Assembly: GCA_013368315.1 (NCBI GenBank)
Contig: JAACJM010000004.1
Span: 434,001 to 498,000 of the forward strand
Direction of reading: 5' to 3'
Source of the DNA: Tetrapyrgos nigripes
Taxonomy: Eukaryota; Basidiomycota; Agaricomycetes; Agaricales; Campanellaceae
DNA: 64,000 bases
Below the pieces are notes generated by a model. It had not been told where the DNA came from. It saw nothing but the letters and a program-made list of their open reading frames with translations, and did no database searches. Below, piece after piece: positions 12,791 through 24,140 of this stretch (the first letter of the stretch is position 1; the number at the start of each line of letters is the position of its first letter). The translations under genes and the position numbers were made by a program.

Positions 12791-13971
12791 ATGCAGCAGC
12801 CTCGTTCTGAGCCAGACCCAGCCAACACTCAATACGCCATGAACGCGACAGACTGGGATGTGTTATTCGACTCGGAACGTTTCGAGGTAAGTCAGTGGTA
12901 TTCTTCCCTCTTGATGCCAATGGAGAGTTCTTGGAGTCTTCTTTGTCTTGTCGTCGACGCAATTAGTTGACCCAACTCCACTAAATGCTTTGACTCTCAC
13001 TTTGACTTTTGCATTTCTTCGCGGCTACTAATAGGAAATCGACGATGAAGGGAACATCGTTCCCAAAGGCGAGCCTATCGAGTACGAACTCGAGATGGAG
13101 AATCCCTTACACGATGCCCATGCATCCCAATCCGGAGGAGGAACGCTCATGGACGAACTCATAGAGACGTTCTCTTCTCCTCAATTCGCTATCCAAGAAA
13201 GCACCTTCAGCGATCCTTCTCCTCCCTCGTCAACGAAAGCCCTAGCACGATTATACAGGTCTGCTGGGTTCCTTCCGGGAGTCGCCACATTCCCGCTCAC
13301 CCATCTACTTTCGTCATCTGCACCAGAGGCAGACCGTCACATCAACATGAATCCTCACCCTCATCCTCGTCCTCACTCTCGTCTTGATCCCCATCAGGAA
13401 GTCCTACACCGCTACCAACAATTCTTCATCCACGCTCTTTCACAAGCTGCTTCCGCCAAAGCGAGGCATCATCGGAAACCCAAAGAGAACGGGTATGGGC
13501 ACACAGGGAGAAGAAGGTCAGCTAAACCCGCAGGACCGAGAAGTAGTCGCGTTAAAGGGTCGAGAAAGTCGATGCCGATGTCTGCTGCAGTGAAGACGAG
13601 GTTGAAGATGGATATGGAGGATGTGTATCATGGGTATCATGGTACCCTTTCTCGAAAGGTTTTTGGAGCAGGTGCAGGGGCTGGGGCTGGGTCGTCGCCG
13701 CCTGGTTCTGGGTCTTCACAGCGAATAGGGATAAATGGGACTGGGACAGAGACAGAGACCAAGTGGGACGAAGAGATGGAGACGGAAGGTACTGCTAATG
13801 GTAGTACAAGCATGAGTACGCGTCAGGGTACTAGTGAGATGGAAAGCGAGGATAGTCGTTTCGTGATGCAAGTGGAGGCTCTGAGTGATCGTGAGTTCTC
13901 GTCTTCAACTTTCTCGGTTCCAACTAATCTCTTTAACAGGATTCTCGGGGGCGTTCATATCGGAATGCTAA
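12791..13971 (+). CDS. Unknown low-complexity protein
   Basis: I do not recognise this protein. Exon 1 (12791-12886) encodes MQQPRSEPDPANTQYAMNAT and an acidic end. A 148-bp intron with a CTACTAAT branch site ends at 13034. Exon 2 (13035 to about 13891) continues in frame (EIDDEGNIVPKGEPIEYELE). The protein is mostly disordered: His/Pro-rich near residue 120, a basic GRRRSAKPAGPRSSRVKGSR patch that could be nuclear, a Gly/Ala run and acidic Thr/Glu repeats. A GTGAGTTC donor follows. With the CTTTAACAG acceptor the protein ends DRFSGAFISEC with the stop at 13969-13971. A second acceptor (CCATACAG, 13980) would give another short tail. The exact 3' end is therefore uncertain. Confidence 0.55.
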
Positions 13972-14094
13972 CCATACAGGACCATTACCCTCAGTCTTCG
14001 ACACGTAAACCCTGCTCGTGTTCATTCTACAACCTTCCCAGCACTCTGTGCATTGTCTTGCTCTGCTACTTATTACCACCTCCGACGATCTAGG

Positions 14095-14792
14095 GTGGTC
14101 AAACATCTTGCCTATCTCTCGCAAAAACTCAACCTCCATGATTCTATGATCACCTATCCAGAATTGCCGTTGGACTACCATCTCATGTCATCTGTGCTAA
14201 TGTACTACGTCTTTCTTTCCTTGTTTCTTACTTGCATTATGGACACCAGTCGTCGTCTACTCATACATGCTCACTACAGCCCTCATTGCAACCCTCATCG
14301 CATCTGCATCCTTTGCATAATATCATCTCCAGTAATTATAATGATATGACCAAAAATCGTTGTATACCTAGTTCGAGTTCCTCTAAACGCATTGATCTCA
14401 AACTGCCCTTCACCTCGACCATACTATATCCCCTTGTCCGATGAGGACCTCGTATCACTGCTCGAGCTAAACCCAGCTCTGGTAGAGCTTCGCGTGCAAG
14501 AGGTTAATCATGAAGAGTCGCTGACTACTTTAGGCTCCAGGATAACATCACGCCCTCGCTTCTGATGGTTCTGCGCGTCTTCTCAGCCTCGTCACCTCCT
14601 TCACTTGTCTCTGCACTGAAGAAGTTGGGGTTTGTCGCAGACGGGAACCTTTTCAACGATGACTTGTTCTTGGAGATGGTTGTTTCTCGGAGGTGGATGT
14701 TAAAGAAGGGGAAGGGAGTTACCCTTCTTCCGCGAGACTCAGAACTTGGCTTTGAAGTAGGTCAGTATTTGCATTCTCAGTCGAGCTCTTAG
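14095..14792 (+). pseudogene. F-box/LRR gene fragment (unit 1)
   Basis: This is a broken copy of the 3' part of an F-box/LRR-type gene. The stretch at about 14430-14792 matches 21225-21530: LSDEDLVSLLELNPALVELR here against LSDGDLLSLLKVNPALEELR there. Next comes a tail with FSASSPPSLVSALKKLGFVA and NLFNDDLFLEMVVSRRWM. The reading frame is interrupted near 14520 and 14560, and no F-box or start is left. It marks the left end of the duplicated unit that also carries the His/Pro-rich gene and SSP copy A. Confidence 0.6.
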
Positions 14793-15205
14793 GAAAGAAG
14801 TAAAATCACGGCTGAAGCCTTTGCGCAAAAAAATGTTGTAGCACTACAAGCAGACTGTTTTCTTCCTTCAGCAATACTTATATGTATTTTCGGTTTCAAA
14901 CCGTTTATTCGTACTACTTCATTTACAACCTATTACCTACGTATGAAAAAAAAACAAATCACTTACCTATGGGCCTAAAGAAGAAAAGACTTAAGAACCT
15001 ACTTATGGGGAATATAAATCACAAAGGCAAGCTACTACCACTACGTACGCCGTACATCAAGCTACTATGATATACCACTACATACATCTCCACCCATACA
15101 GCGCACATGCATCAATGCACTACAACTCGAAACGCCCATGGGCATGGACATCTGCATAGTGACCATGACCCCAACCCAATCCCCTTCCCCGGCCCCAATC
15201 CCAGC

Positions 15206-16925
15206 CTAGTCCCAGTCCTCGTCCTCGTCCCCAAGACTCACCAAAGCCACTACCAAACCCACCGAAACCGAAACCGAAACTGCATCAGGACCTGTACCGA
15301 GATGATGATGGCGATGGGGATAGTGGTCAAAACCAAGGTCAGGGCCGAAGCCACTGCGAATATCATCATCATCATCATCGTGTCCTCGACGAGACGGGCC
15401 AAGCCCAAATCCACCTCTGCCTCCAAGACCACGTCCTCTGCCCATAGCCATACCTCTACCCCTGCCCATACCCCTGCCTCCGCCCCGACCCCGATACCAG
15501 CTATGTCCACGAGGGTCACCGTCAGCACCAACTCCCCGAACCGTAGCTTCACCGTCGTCGTTGTCGTTGGCATTTCTGTTGACGTTGGCGCTTCCCGTCC
15601 ACATTGGCATTCTCGTCCACCTCAGTACGTTCGTCCATCTTGTCCTTTTCGTTGTCGTTGTCGTTGTCGGTACCCGTATCCGAGTCTACATCAGACTCGG
15701 AGGAGACAGAGCTGAGAGTCATACACTGAGACTCGAGCTCGCTGTCGCAGATTTCTTCCCACTCGAAATCGGGCTCAAAAACACCATCGAGGTAAGCTTC
15801 ATTCTCGTTGCCCGGGTATGGGTAAGGTGTCAGATAAGGTGGATAAGGGTGATGATGATGATGGTGGTGGTGAGGACGATGACGGTAATGAGGTGGGGGG
15901 CCATGAGGAGGAGGAGGAGGAAGTTGTAGATAAAGATGTCCACCGAACGGTCCGACGCCAAAATCAAAACCGAAAGGATCCATGTCACGGTGCATGAAAC
16001 CCGAGCTAGGACCACCACGTCCACCTCGACCTCTACCTGTACCCTTGCCTCGGCCTAGCCCTCTCCTACCCCAATGACCATGCGCATGCCTGTGTTCTTC
16101 ACGACCAGCATCGCCAACGCTGATGTCGCCACTGGCAGCGTTTGCATCAGTAACAGGAACCTCATCAGCGTCTGTGAGACCAGCTTCAGCGTTAGGACCA
16201 GCCCCAGTGACGTCTGTATCTGCGGGATTTTGAGACTGAGTATGGTAAGTATGGATACTGGTGTTTTCTTCGATTTTGTCCTCCACTGAAGCCTCAGACT
16301 GTTCTTGGAGAATGAGCTCCTCGTGATTCTCCTCAAAGACTGGTGAATGAGGTGAAGAAGACGACTGCGAGTGATAGGGTGCGTGATAGGGGTAAGGCCC
16401 ATAAGGCCCATGGTGACGATGGTGTGGTCCGAAAGGATGAGAATGACGACGACGACGATGATGATGAAAGCCATGGCCAGGCGGGCCACGATGCATGAAA
16501 GGATGCATATGCATGGGAGGGAATGGAGGCATGGGCGGCATTCCAGCACCTGGATGCATCGGGGACATCGGGGGCATAGGAAGCATCATATGCATACCTG
16601 GGCCATGAGGATGGTGCATAGGAGGCATAGGAGGCATGGGAGGCATGAAGTTGAGATTTTGGAAGAAGGCATCGAAGTTGCCGTCGAAAGGAGGAGGAGA
16701 AAATGGTGGTGACGGAGGAAGGCCGAGACCAGGGTGGGCATGAACATGTGGGGGTCGTGCATGTGCGTGTAGATGAGGAGGAGAGTGATGGCTCGGATGG
16801 GGAGGAGGAGGAGGAGAATCTGCGGCCAGATATTCCGTAGCATGCATGGGACTAGCAGTAGACGTAGCCAGCCCGCCAGCTGCAGAACACTTATCGTCGT
16901 TGACAGACGTCGATGGAAGAATCAT
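15206..16925 (-). pseudogene. His/Pro/Gly-rich protein, broken copy (unit 1)
   Basis: This is a paralogue of the gene at 22022-24010. From the start at 16925 (MILPSTSVNDDKCSAAGGLA) it encodes a long low-complexity protein. The order is a His/Pro segment, a Met/Pro repeat (PMPPMPPMHHPHGP), a His-rich block (HRRRRHSHPFGPHHRHHGPY), an acidic Glu/Asp/Ser block (EWEEICDSELESQCMTLSSV) and RGRG-type glycine repeats. The frame breaks near 15590: the acidic block runs into KRQRQQKCQRQRRR and a stop at 15549. The homologous continuation (NANDNDDGEATVRGVGADGD and on) is found in another frame at 15206-15610. A second break in the Gly-rich end gives a Val/Ser tail instead of the GFGGFG of the intact copy. 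I conclude it is a decaying copy; repeat slippage is the likely cause. Confidence 0.65.
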
Positions 16926-18617
16926 TCTGGTTACTGAGATAAAGTTGATACGAGAGATGTATAAGAAGCAGAAGAGCTACTTACTGCACAGTGAGAGTTA
17001 TTGAGCGATAGGACTGGAAAACTGCAATACTTTTCGTCAACGTTGGGCTTTCCTTTTTATACGCCAGAGAGGCCTGCTGCGGGAGAGAGCCAGAATGACT
17101 TCCGCAAGCTGCGGACAGAGAGTTTAAGCGGATCCGGAAGCTCGACTAATGACCTCAAGTCATTTATCCGTTCTGACTCCTGAATGATGAAACTGGATGG
17201 AAAACTTTGGAAAGATGAAGAAATGTCATGCGTACTATCTATTATCTTCGTCGAAATGGCTTCTAGGACCTTTCCGATGTTGGTGTCTGGTCCTTGATAC
17301 TTCCACCTTTCATCCTTACTTTCTTTTGTCTTCTTGAGTATTGGTCGATGACCTCCCAACAATCAACAGCAGCAGCATGAAAGCAGATATACTCCCATCA
17401 GTCTTCATGAGACCCTTCAACCGCAGTGTCCTCTTAAACCAGAGCATTCTAGCAAAACCACCCGACCAGCTCGTCCAGTACATAGATCCTCAAATGCGTT
17501 TCTGCCCTGCACTCCATCTCGTATTCGAGCCTCTTTCGCTTTCTATATGCATAAAAACAAGCAAACGCGGATGAATGCGTCAAATAATGAAGATGGTGGC
17601 AGACTGCTGCCATGTTTGTGAGTTTTGAACGCTTTGAGTAGGACGGGCCGTCATCTAGAAAGTTTGGACAATGCTACAGTTCTTCATCGAATACTTGAAC
17701 AATATGCTTTTACATACTTCAATCTGTCATTTCGCCAGCATTTTGCTTCGGGAAGCCAGCTGAAATCCTCAAAAGGACTCATGGTAATTGGAGGAGAGTT
17801 CGAGAGAGTTTACACAGCCACCGCAAGCCTCTGTTGACCACTACCATTCCACCGCAAATCTCAAAAGCAACTCAAAAGCTGGCAGAGCCAGGACACAAAA
17901 TCCACAAGGGCAACTTCTTATTACGCTCAAACTAATCGAGGGATACCTGATACGCTGCAACCTTTACTACGTCCAGGCACCGTGTGCACAAAAATAAACC
18001 GTCCGCAGGGGGCTCTTTCTCGAATCCAGTCATGTCCAAAGGTCATTCGGGTTACCAGTACCGTTGATGTAACTCTACACAACTCGCTGAAATTCACGCC
18101 GCGTTGTCTGTCTCCGGCGCGGTCGATGATCCTTTTACTACGGAGAGAGCAGTCCTTCGAACCACCTATGCACAGCATAAATCGGTACAACGTCGGTTCC
18201 AAAACGAAGGCGAGGTCACTATCCTGTTGGAAACGGAACGGCACAACAACAACAGAATATCATTGGTTACGCTATGTTGGGCATTATACGCCGCTCTTGA
18301 CCAGGTATCGGGTTTGAACGTGAGTTTTCTGTCTTTCTATGCCTTTTCCGGGATTGACCCTTGATGCATATGTAGTGCTACTACCAGTATTGTGCGGTCT
18401 CGTAGCCTAGATCCTAGGACATCAGCTAAAATATTATATTACTTTTCCGTCCCATGATTCTCAACTGTGCGCATCAATGTCTTCTGACATTCAGTTTCGA
18501 AACTTACCGTCGACGACATGCCTAAATTAAACTCGAATCTTGACCTGGCTCGCGGTCTCCTTTGACCGTGAGGATGGAGGGAATGGGACGCAGAGCAAAT
18601 GTAAGAGGGGAAGAAGG
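16926..18617. other. Bidirectional intergenic, unit 1
   Basis: This 1.7-kb gap separates the divergent His/Pro-rich gene (-) and SSP copy A (+). It aligns by eye over most of its length with 24011-25634 of unit 2. Shared landmarks are the TATA at 17054-17061 on the minus strand, a CCGTTCTGACTCCTG stretch near 17170, CCTCCCAACAAT near 17354 and ACTACGGAGA near 18137. No gene was recognised. Confidence 0.6.
17054..17061 (-). promoter_or_regulatory. TATA box of His/Pro-rich gene, unit 1
   Basis: The minus strand reads TATAAAAA about 130 bp before the ATG at 16925. The same element is at 24135-24140 in unit 2, about 125 bp before its ATG. The conservation between the two copies supports it. A GTAAGT...CTTCAG intron may lie in the 5' leader between the TATA box and the ATG. 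Confidence 0.5.
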
Positions 18618-18625
18618 TATAAATA
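18618..18625 (+). promoter_or_regulatory. TATA box of SSP copy A
   Basis: TATAAATA followed by CGAGA is found here, 91 bp before the ATG. The identical box with the same CGAGA follows at 25635 (copy B) and 53718 (copy D), 100-101 bp before their ATGs. Confidence 0.7.
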
Positions 18626-18708
18626 CGAGACGTTGCAACTTCGAGCTTCATTCCCCAGCACTTGGCAGTCACTTCTTCCTGCACTTCTCTCTCCAGCTTC
18701 CAGCCATC

Positions 18709-19621
18709 ATGAAGTTCTCTACAACTCTCGTCTCTCTCACCTTTGCTGCATTTGCATCTGCCGCTCCTGCAGGTGCTCCTGCTGATAATAAAAATTTCTG
18801 CCCTATGATGCACTCTATGCGGGGAAACTACGCTGGAGGTATGATTTGTCTACATCTTCAAGTTCCCAGACCTGCTTTCCTCACACTATTACTACAATTT
18901 GGCAGGTTTCAACCAGGGTTTGTCTACACGCTCCGCTTTTCTTTGCTGTCCGTCTCATATACACCCATTTCTCAGGCTGTGTCGAACTCGTCGACAACTG
19001 TCTTAACACGCTCAAGTCTACGCAGTCTTCAGACATTTGGGATGTAAAACACTGCGTCAGTGCAGCCTTGTACGTGGTCTCTTTTGCCCGGGTCTCCTTT
19101 TCTCACCCAGCTCTATTTCATGATTCAACTGCTTAGCTGCGACGGTACGAGCAATCTCCTCGAACTCGCTGCTTGTCAAAACAGTGCTCAGGACAACGGG
19201 TCTGCTCCCAGTCTCAACTTTGCCGACGTGAGTCTTCCCTCGGTCATGGAGTTTTTGTGTAAACACTAAGCAAACTTGGGTTTTTTCTTCTTTTCCTTTT
19301 CTAGGTCTATGCACCTATCGTAGGAGACTGTGCTTGGATCCCTGTTTCTCAGGGAGGTTCTTGTCCCATGACTCGGTAGGCTTTCTGATCCCGTTTTTGG
19401 ACACCAGCTCGACTTTTCTAACTCGTATTTCCCTCAGCCAAAACTTCATCGACTTCGTCTACGGCTCCTTCTCTGATATCGGCATTGAGGATAGCGCCTA
19501 CCCCGACGTCAGCCTCGTCATCAACAACTGGTGGGCTAGTCTTACACAGTGGACCGCGACCGGCGAAACTGTCCCCTACGTCAACTTGAACGATTGGTTG
19601 CACTTCTCTCACTCCAAGTAG
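18709..19621 (+). CDS. Small secreted Cys-rich protein, SSP copy A
   Basis: An unrecognised secreted protein of 193 residues. There are six exons: 18709-18838, 18906-18917 (12-nt microexon), 18976-19069, 19137-19227, 19305-19375 and 19438-19621. The N-terminus MKFSTTLVSLTFAAFASAAP is a signal peptide. The mature part has eight cysteines in the order FCPM, GCVEL, DNCL, KHCV, FCDG, ACQN, GDCAW and GSCP. The best conserved region is the C-terminal half: YAPIVGDCAWIPVSQGGSCP, NFIDFVYGSFSDIG and YPDVSLVINNWWASL. The even cysteine count suggests disulfide bonds, as in effectors, lectins or toxin-like proteins, but I cannot name a family and infer no function. The gene sits in a duplicated unit; copies B, C and D are described separately. 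Confidence 0.8.
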
Positions 19622-20349
19622 ATGGGAACTCCAGTACTGAGAATGCGATTCTATCCTGAGGCATCGCGAGGAAGTGTTGGCCTTTGTCCTGTGAGATCTT
19701 GAATGGATTGGTTATACTCGCTAATTACCTACTGCTGGGAGGACTCTCTGGGCATTCTTTAACAATACTGTGGTTTCGTCTCATTCGATGTAGACTCTTC
19801 CGGACTTTATTTAGTTATTAAACGTACTGCTGTCCTTGAATATTTCAAGAATATTTATATCTTCGTTGAAGGTTTCGACGCTTAACAGGTCGGGCGACGC
19901 AACGGTATCGTCAGATCTCAAGATCTCGTGCTCTCAAGGGTCAAATTACTTTCTTTTCTTTTCAGTTGAGTATGAAGACGTTCAGAACTTGAGCCATTGT
20001 CGATGTTTGGGAATTTGATTGATGTGCAAGCCACCAGTTCTCTGCGACGACCTTGTCTTTGTAGAACTCTCAAACTTGTCTCAAACTCTTCTCTCTCAGA
20101 TGTCCATGTCAATTGGGACGCGCAGTCATCAGGCCCTGTACCAGATCTGGCTTTAATGTCCATTTGAGGCGCAATATCATTCGTAGAAGGGTATGGGAAG
20201 GCTGAAACGAACAGTTGGGTGTCTGAAGGCTGGATTGGATGGCTTAAATTTGAATGGTGAGTACTCGTCACTCCTGGTTGAAACGTTGAAAGTTGATATG
20301 ATCTATGTACGTCAAGCGCTAGTCAATCCTACACTGATTTCCAGGCATC
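19622..20349. repeat. SSP 3'-flank repeat, copy 1
   Basis: The flank of SSP copy A recurs at 34310-35690 (with an insertion) and, in part, at 52830-53150. Shared landmarks are TCCTGAGGCATCGCGAGGAA (19655), CGTTGAAGGTTTCGACGC (19864), CAGGTCGGGCGACGCAACGG (19887), GTCCATGTCAATTGG (20101) and TGAAACGAACAGTTG (20202). No coding capacity is supported. Confidence 0.65.
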
Positions 20350-21684
20350 GATCTTTTCAAGGCCTTGCGTGTCTTCTCAGAGTTTTCACCCCCACTCGTC
20401 CCTGTACTACTGAAGGAGCTGGAATTTGTAGCCCACATTAATCTCTTCGAAGATAATTTGTTTTTCGAGATGGCTGTGTCGAGGCAGATGACAAAGAAGG
20501 CCAACTTGAAGGTGATAGCCCTTGGTGTCGTTGAACATCTACTATGAGAAAATTAATCCTCTGATAGATCTGCTCGTCCAACAGAGTGCTCGATGGCGGA
20601 ATGTTTCTTTGGGCACTTCCGTGACGGAAAAGAGCATTCCAGCCTTGTACGATGGCAGGTCATTCCCACTTCTGGAGACTATGGCCATAATGCATGACGT
20701 TTCTCTCCGCGAGAATCATCCCAACTACACTTTCTCGACCAAGCTCCTCGACTCCGCTCCCTTCGTCTCCACACGACACCTTCCAATGACTCTTTGACCA
20801 ATCTCCATTTCCTTCCCCAGATTACTCATCTGGAGGTGGATTCGTTGGGTCATTTTCATCTTGATAACAGTGCAATTCAGGTTCTCAACCGCTTTCCCAA
20901 CCTCCGGTCCTTGGTTTATGACCTGAAACACCATTGGGCGGTACCTTTTTCCGTCACTCCCTTACAACAATCCAATTTCCTCCACCTCACTGAGCTCGAG
21001 TTCCGTCTAATGGTTTATTCAGACATCTCCTCGGACAGCGAAAATTAGTTTGCTGCTCTGATAGATGGATCGACGCTACCAGCTCTGACCCGGCTCACCA
21101 TCACGAACAACGGTTTGAGTTATAATTTGAGGTTTTTCAGAGCACCATGGCCATCGGAGAAGATTTCTCGCTTCTTTGAGCGGTCAAGGTGCTCTCTCAA
21201 AATCCTTCACCTCGATTATATCCCCTTGTCCGACGGAGACCTCTTGTCTCTTCTGAAGGTGAACCCAGCTTTGGAAGAGCTTCGCGTGAAGGAGGTTAAT
21301 CGCGAAGAGTACACGGACTACTTCAGGCTCCAGGATACTATCACGCCCTCGCTTCTGATGGCTTTGTGTGTCTCCTCAGCCTTGTCACCTCCACTCGTCC
21401 CTGGACTGGAGAAGTTGGCAGATGGGAACCTTTTTGACGATGACTTGACCTTGGAGATGGTTGTTTCTCGGAGCTGGATGTCAAAGAAGGGAAAGGGGAT
21501 TGCCCTTGCTTCCGAGAGTCAGAAGGCTTTGAAGTCGGTTACTAGCATTTGCGTTCTCGGTCGGGCTCTCAGGACAGGAGTAAAATCACGGCTGAAGCGT
21601 TTGCGCAAGAAAGGATTACGGTTTGATTACGGCTCAGCGGGAGCACGAGAAGGAAGTGGTAGCACTACGTCATATACAAGCTAA
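20350..21684 (+). pseudogene. F-box/LRR gene remnant (unit 2)
   Basis: This is a decayed F-box/LRR-type gene without its F-box end. It starts with a stray tail fragment (20365-20547, FSEFSPPLVPVLLKELEFVA). Then come leucine-rich blocks at 20522-20797 (NPLIDLLVQQSARWRNVSLG) and, in a second frame, 20794-21048 (NLHFLPQITHLEVDSLGHFH). A TAG stops that frame at 21046-21048, and homology resumes at 21049-21684 (LIDGSTLPALTRLTITNNGL, then SLKILHLDYIPLSDGDLLSL). The last 330 bp match the fragment in unit 1 at 14430-14792. At least one frameshift (near 20770) and one nonsense codon make it non-functional. A basic C-terminal tail (KSRLKRLRKKGLRF) is kept. Confidence 0.65.
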
Positions 21685-22021
21685 GTGATTAAGGTGATTT
21701 TTTTTGGTTGTAGCAGCTGCTAAGTTCTGCACGGACTCTTTCTTCAGCAATCCTTTTATTTTTGGTTTCAAACCTTTTATTCGTAGCACAGTTATCAACG
21801 TAACATAGGTACTGCAGAAGTAGTACTTTATTTACTTATTATGAGAAGACGAATTACTCACCTGTGAGCCTAAAAGAGAAAAGACTCAGAAACCTCAGAA
21901 ACCCACCTATGACGAATATGAATCACCAAAACAAGCTACTACCACTATGATACTATGATACACCAAGCTACTATGACATACTACTACATACACCTTCACA
22001 CATACAGCACACATTATCGTA

Positions 22022-24010
22022 CTACACTTCGAAATGACCATGGCCCCAACCCCGGCCCCAACCCCGACCCCAACCCAGACCTCGTCCTCGTCCCCGTCCC
22101 CGTCCCCGTCCTCTTCCCTGTCCCCAAGACTCACCGAGTCCACCGAGTCCACCAAACCCACCATGAAACCCACCACCAAATTCTCCAAAGCCGCCAAAAC
22201 CGAAAACATCAGGACCACTACTAAGAGGATCATGGCGACGGCGATATTGGCCAAAATCACCAGGACCGAGGCCATCACGAATATCATCATCATGTCCTCG
22301 ACGAGGATCAGCGTGATGAGGAGAACCATGAAGAGGATGACAATGTGCGTGTGCGTGTGGTTCACCGAGCCCATCATGTTCAAAGTCTAAACCACGAAGT
22401 CCAGGTCCAAACCCGTGCCAATGCCCGCGCCGTCTGAACTTAAAACCACCTCTTCCTTGGAAACCATGTCCTCTGGCCATACCCATGTCTCCACCCCTGG
22501 CCATGCCTCTGCGTCCGACCCGACCCCAGCTACGTCCACGTCCACGAGCACGAGCATCAGCACCAATTCCCCGAACCGTAGCTTCCCCATCACCGTCTTC
22601 ATTGTCGTTGCTGTTGTCGTTGTCATTTGCGTCGATGTTGGTGTTCCCGTCCACATTGGCATCGTCTGCCTCGCCCCGTTTTTCCTTTTCGTTGTCCTTT
22701 TCATTATCGTAGTCGTTATCCGTGTCCGAGTCTAAATCAGACTCGGAGGAAACAGAGCTAAGAGTCACAGATTGAGACTCGAGCTCACTGTCACTGATTT
22801 CTTCCCATTCGGAATCAGGCTCAGCAACACCATCGAGGTGAGCCTCGTTCTCGTTCTCGTTGCCTGGGCACCAATGAGGAGGATAAGGATGTGTTGGATG
22901 AGCATGGTGGTAAGAATGGTGATGATGAGGGCGACGACGAAATTGAGGATGACGATGGCCATGGTGATGAGGATGGGGATGAGAGTGCGAATAAGGATGA
23001 ACACCGAAAGGTCCGAAACTTTCGAAACCACAAAAATCAAAACTGAAAGGACCCGTGTCCCGGTGCATGAAACCTAAGCCAGGACTCCCACGTCCACCTC
23101 GACCTCTACCTATACCCCTGCCTCGGCCTAGCCCTCCCCTACCCCAATGACGGTGCCCATGCTCATGTCCTTCACGACCAGCATCACCAATGTCGGCATC
23201 GATGTCAGCGTTAGCATTGGCAGCGACACCGGAAACTTCATTGGCAGCATCTCTGAGACCGGCCTCGACGTGAGTACCAGCTTCAAGTTCTGCGTCTGCA
23301 GGAGCAGCATCATCAGCTTGAGTTTGAGGCTGAGAATAGGTAGTACGAGTACCGGTGTTTTCCTCGTTCTTTTCCTCTACCCGAGCATCAGCCTGATCCT
23401 GTTCTCGGAGAATGTTGTCGTGAGTCTCGTCAGAGACTGGTGATTGAGGGGAAGGTGACTGCGAATGAGACGGAGTGTGATAGGGGTAAGGCCAATAAGG
23501 CCCAGGGTGACGATGATGAGGTGCATAAGGATAAGAATGGCGATGATGATGGAAACCACGATTGTGTGGACCACGATGCATGTGCATTGGAGGAAATGGA
23601 GGCATGGGCGGCACAGGAGGCATCATATGCATACCTGGCCCATGATGATGGTGCATCCGAGTCGGAGGCATAGGAGGCATAGGCGGCATTGGAGGCATTA
23701 GAGTGAGGTTTTGGAAGCGGGCATCGAGGGAGCGATCAAAGGGAAGAGACGGAGAGTATGCTGGTGACGGAGAATGACCGAAACTAGGGTGGACATGTAC
23801 ACCTGGGCGTTGCGCATGTGCGTGTAGATGAGGAGAAAAGTGATGTCCTGGATGGGAAGGAGATGGTGGTCCTAGAGGTACGGGCACAGTGTGAGGAGGA
23901 GGATCCGCGGTCATGTATTCCGTATCATGCATAGGTGCAGCAGTAGACATAGCCAGCCCGCCAGCTGGAGGACATTTGTCGTCGTTGACAGACGCCAATG
24001 GGAGAATCAT
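22022..24010 (-). CDS. His/Pro/Gly-rich low-complexity protein (unit 2)
   Basis: An unrecognised protein of about 662 residues in one exon. I place the start at 24010 (MILPLASVNDDKCPPAGGLA) because it matches the other copy. The open frame further upstream crosses a GTAAGT...CTCTTCAG sequence that looks like a leader intron. Segments in order are His/Pro, Met/Pro repeats (LMPPMPPMPPMPPTRM), His-rich (HHHRHSYPYAPHHRHP), an acidic block, RGRG repeats, a second His run (HHHHSYHHAHPTHPYP), a strongly acidic Asp/Asn/Glu region (DANDNDNSNDNEDGDGE) and a long GFGG/RGRGRG tail. There is no signal peptide and no fold motif. The His and Met runs could bind metal and the RGG-like tail nucleic acid, but these are guesses. 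The frame is intact, unlike the unit 1 copy. Confidence 0.6.
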   Translation of the reverse strand: MILPLASVNDDKCPPAGGLAMSTAAPMHDTEYMTADPPPHTVPVPLGPPSPSHPGHHFSPHLHAHAQRPGVHVHPSFGHSPSPAYSPSLPFDRSLDARFQNLTLMPPMPPMPPMPPTRMHHHHGPGMHMMPPVPPMPPFPPMHMHRGPHNRGFHHHRHSYPYAPHHRHPGPYWPYPYHTPSHSQSPSPQSPVSDETHDNILREQDQADARVEEKNEENTGTRTTYSQPQTQADDAAPADAELEAGTHVEAGLRDAANEVSGVAANANADIDADIGDAGREGHEHGHRHWGRGGLGRGRGIGRGRGGRGSPGLGFMHRDTGPFSFDFCGFESFGPFGVHPYSHSHPHPHHHGHRHPQFRRRPHHHHSYHHAHPTHPYPPHWCPGNENENEAHLDGVAEPDSEWEEISDSELESQSVTLSSVSSESDLDSDTDNDYDNEKDNEKEKRGEADDANVDGNTNIDANDNDNSNDNEDGDGEATVRGIGADARARGRGRSWGRVGRRGMARGGDMGMARGHGFQGRGGFKFRRRGHWHGFGPGLRGLDFEHDGLGEPHAHAHCHPLHGSPHHADPRRGHDDDIRDGLGPGDFGQYRRRHDPLSSGPDVFGFGGFGEFGGGFHGGFGGLGGLGESWGQGRGRGRGRGRGRGLGWGRGWGRGWGHGHFEV

Positions 24011-24134
24011 CCTGGTTACTGAAGAGATAAAGTTGGAGATGTATAAGAAGCAGAAGTTACTTACTGCACAGTGAGAGTTACTGGGTGATATCACTAGTGA
24101 ATTGCAATGGTTTTCATCGACATTGAGCTTTCCC

Positions 24135-24140
24135 TTTATA
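24135..24140 (-). promoter_or_regulatory. TATA box of His/Pro-rich gene, unit 2
   Basis: The minus strand reads TATAAAGGG here, about 125 bp upstream of the ATG at 24010. It is the counterpart of 17054-17061. Confidence 0.45.

Noticed and set aside
15107..15715. Plus-strand open frames opposite the His/Pro-rich genes (also 22034-22390, 23440-23701)
   Set aside because: They are antisense shadows of repetitive codons. The minus-strand frame is the one conserved between both copies and has the TATA box.
18709..19621. Assignment of the SSP family to a known fungal lectin or glycan-binding fold
   Set aside because: The size and cysteine count would fit, but I cannot match any motif with certainty, so no function is given.
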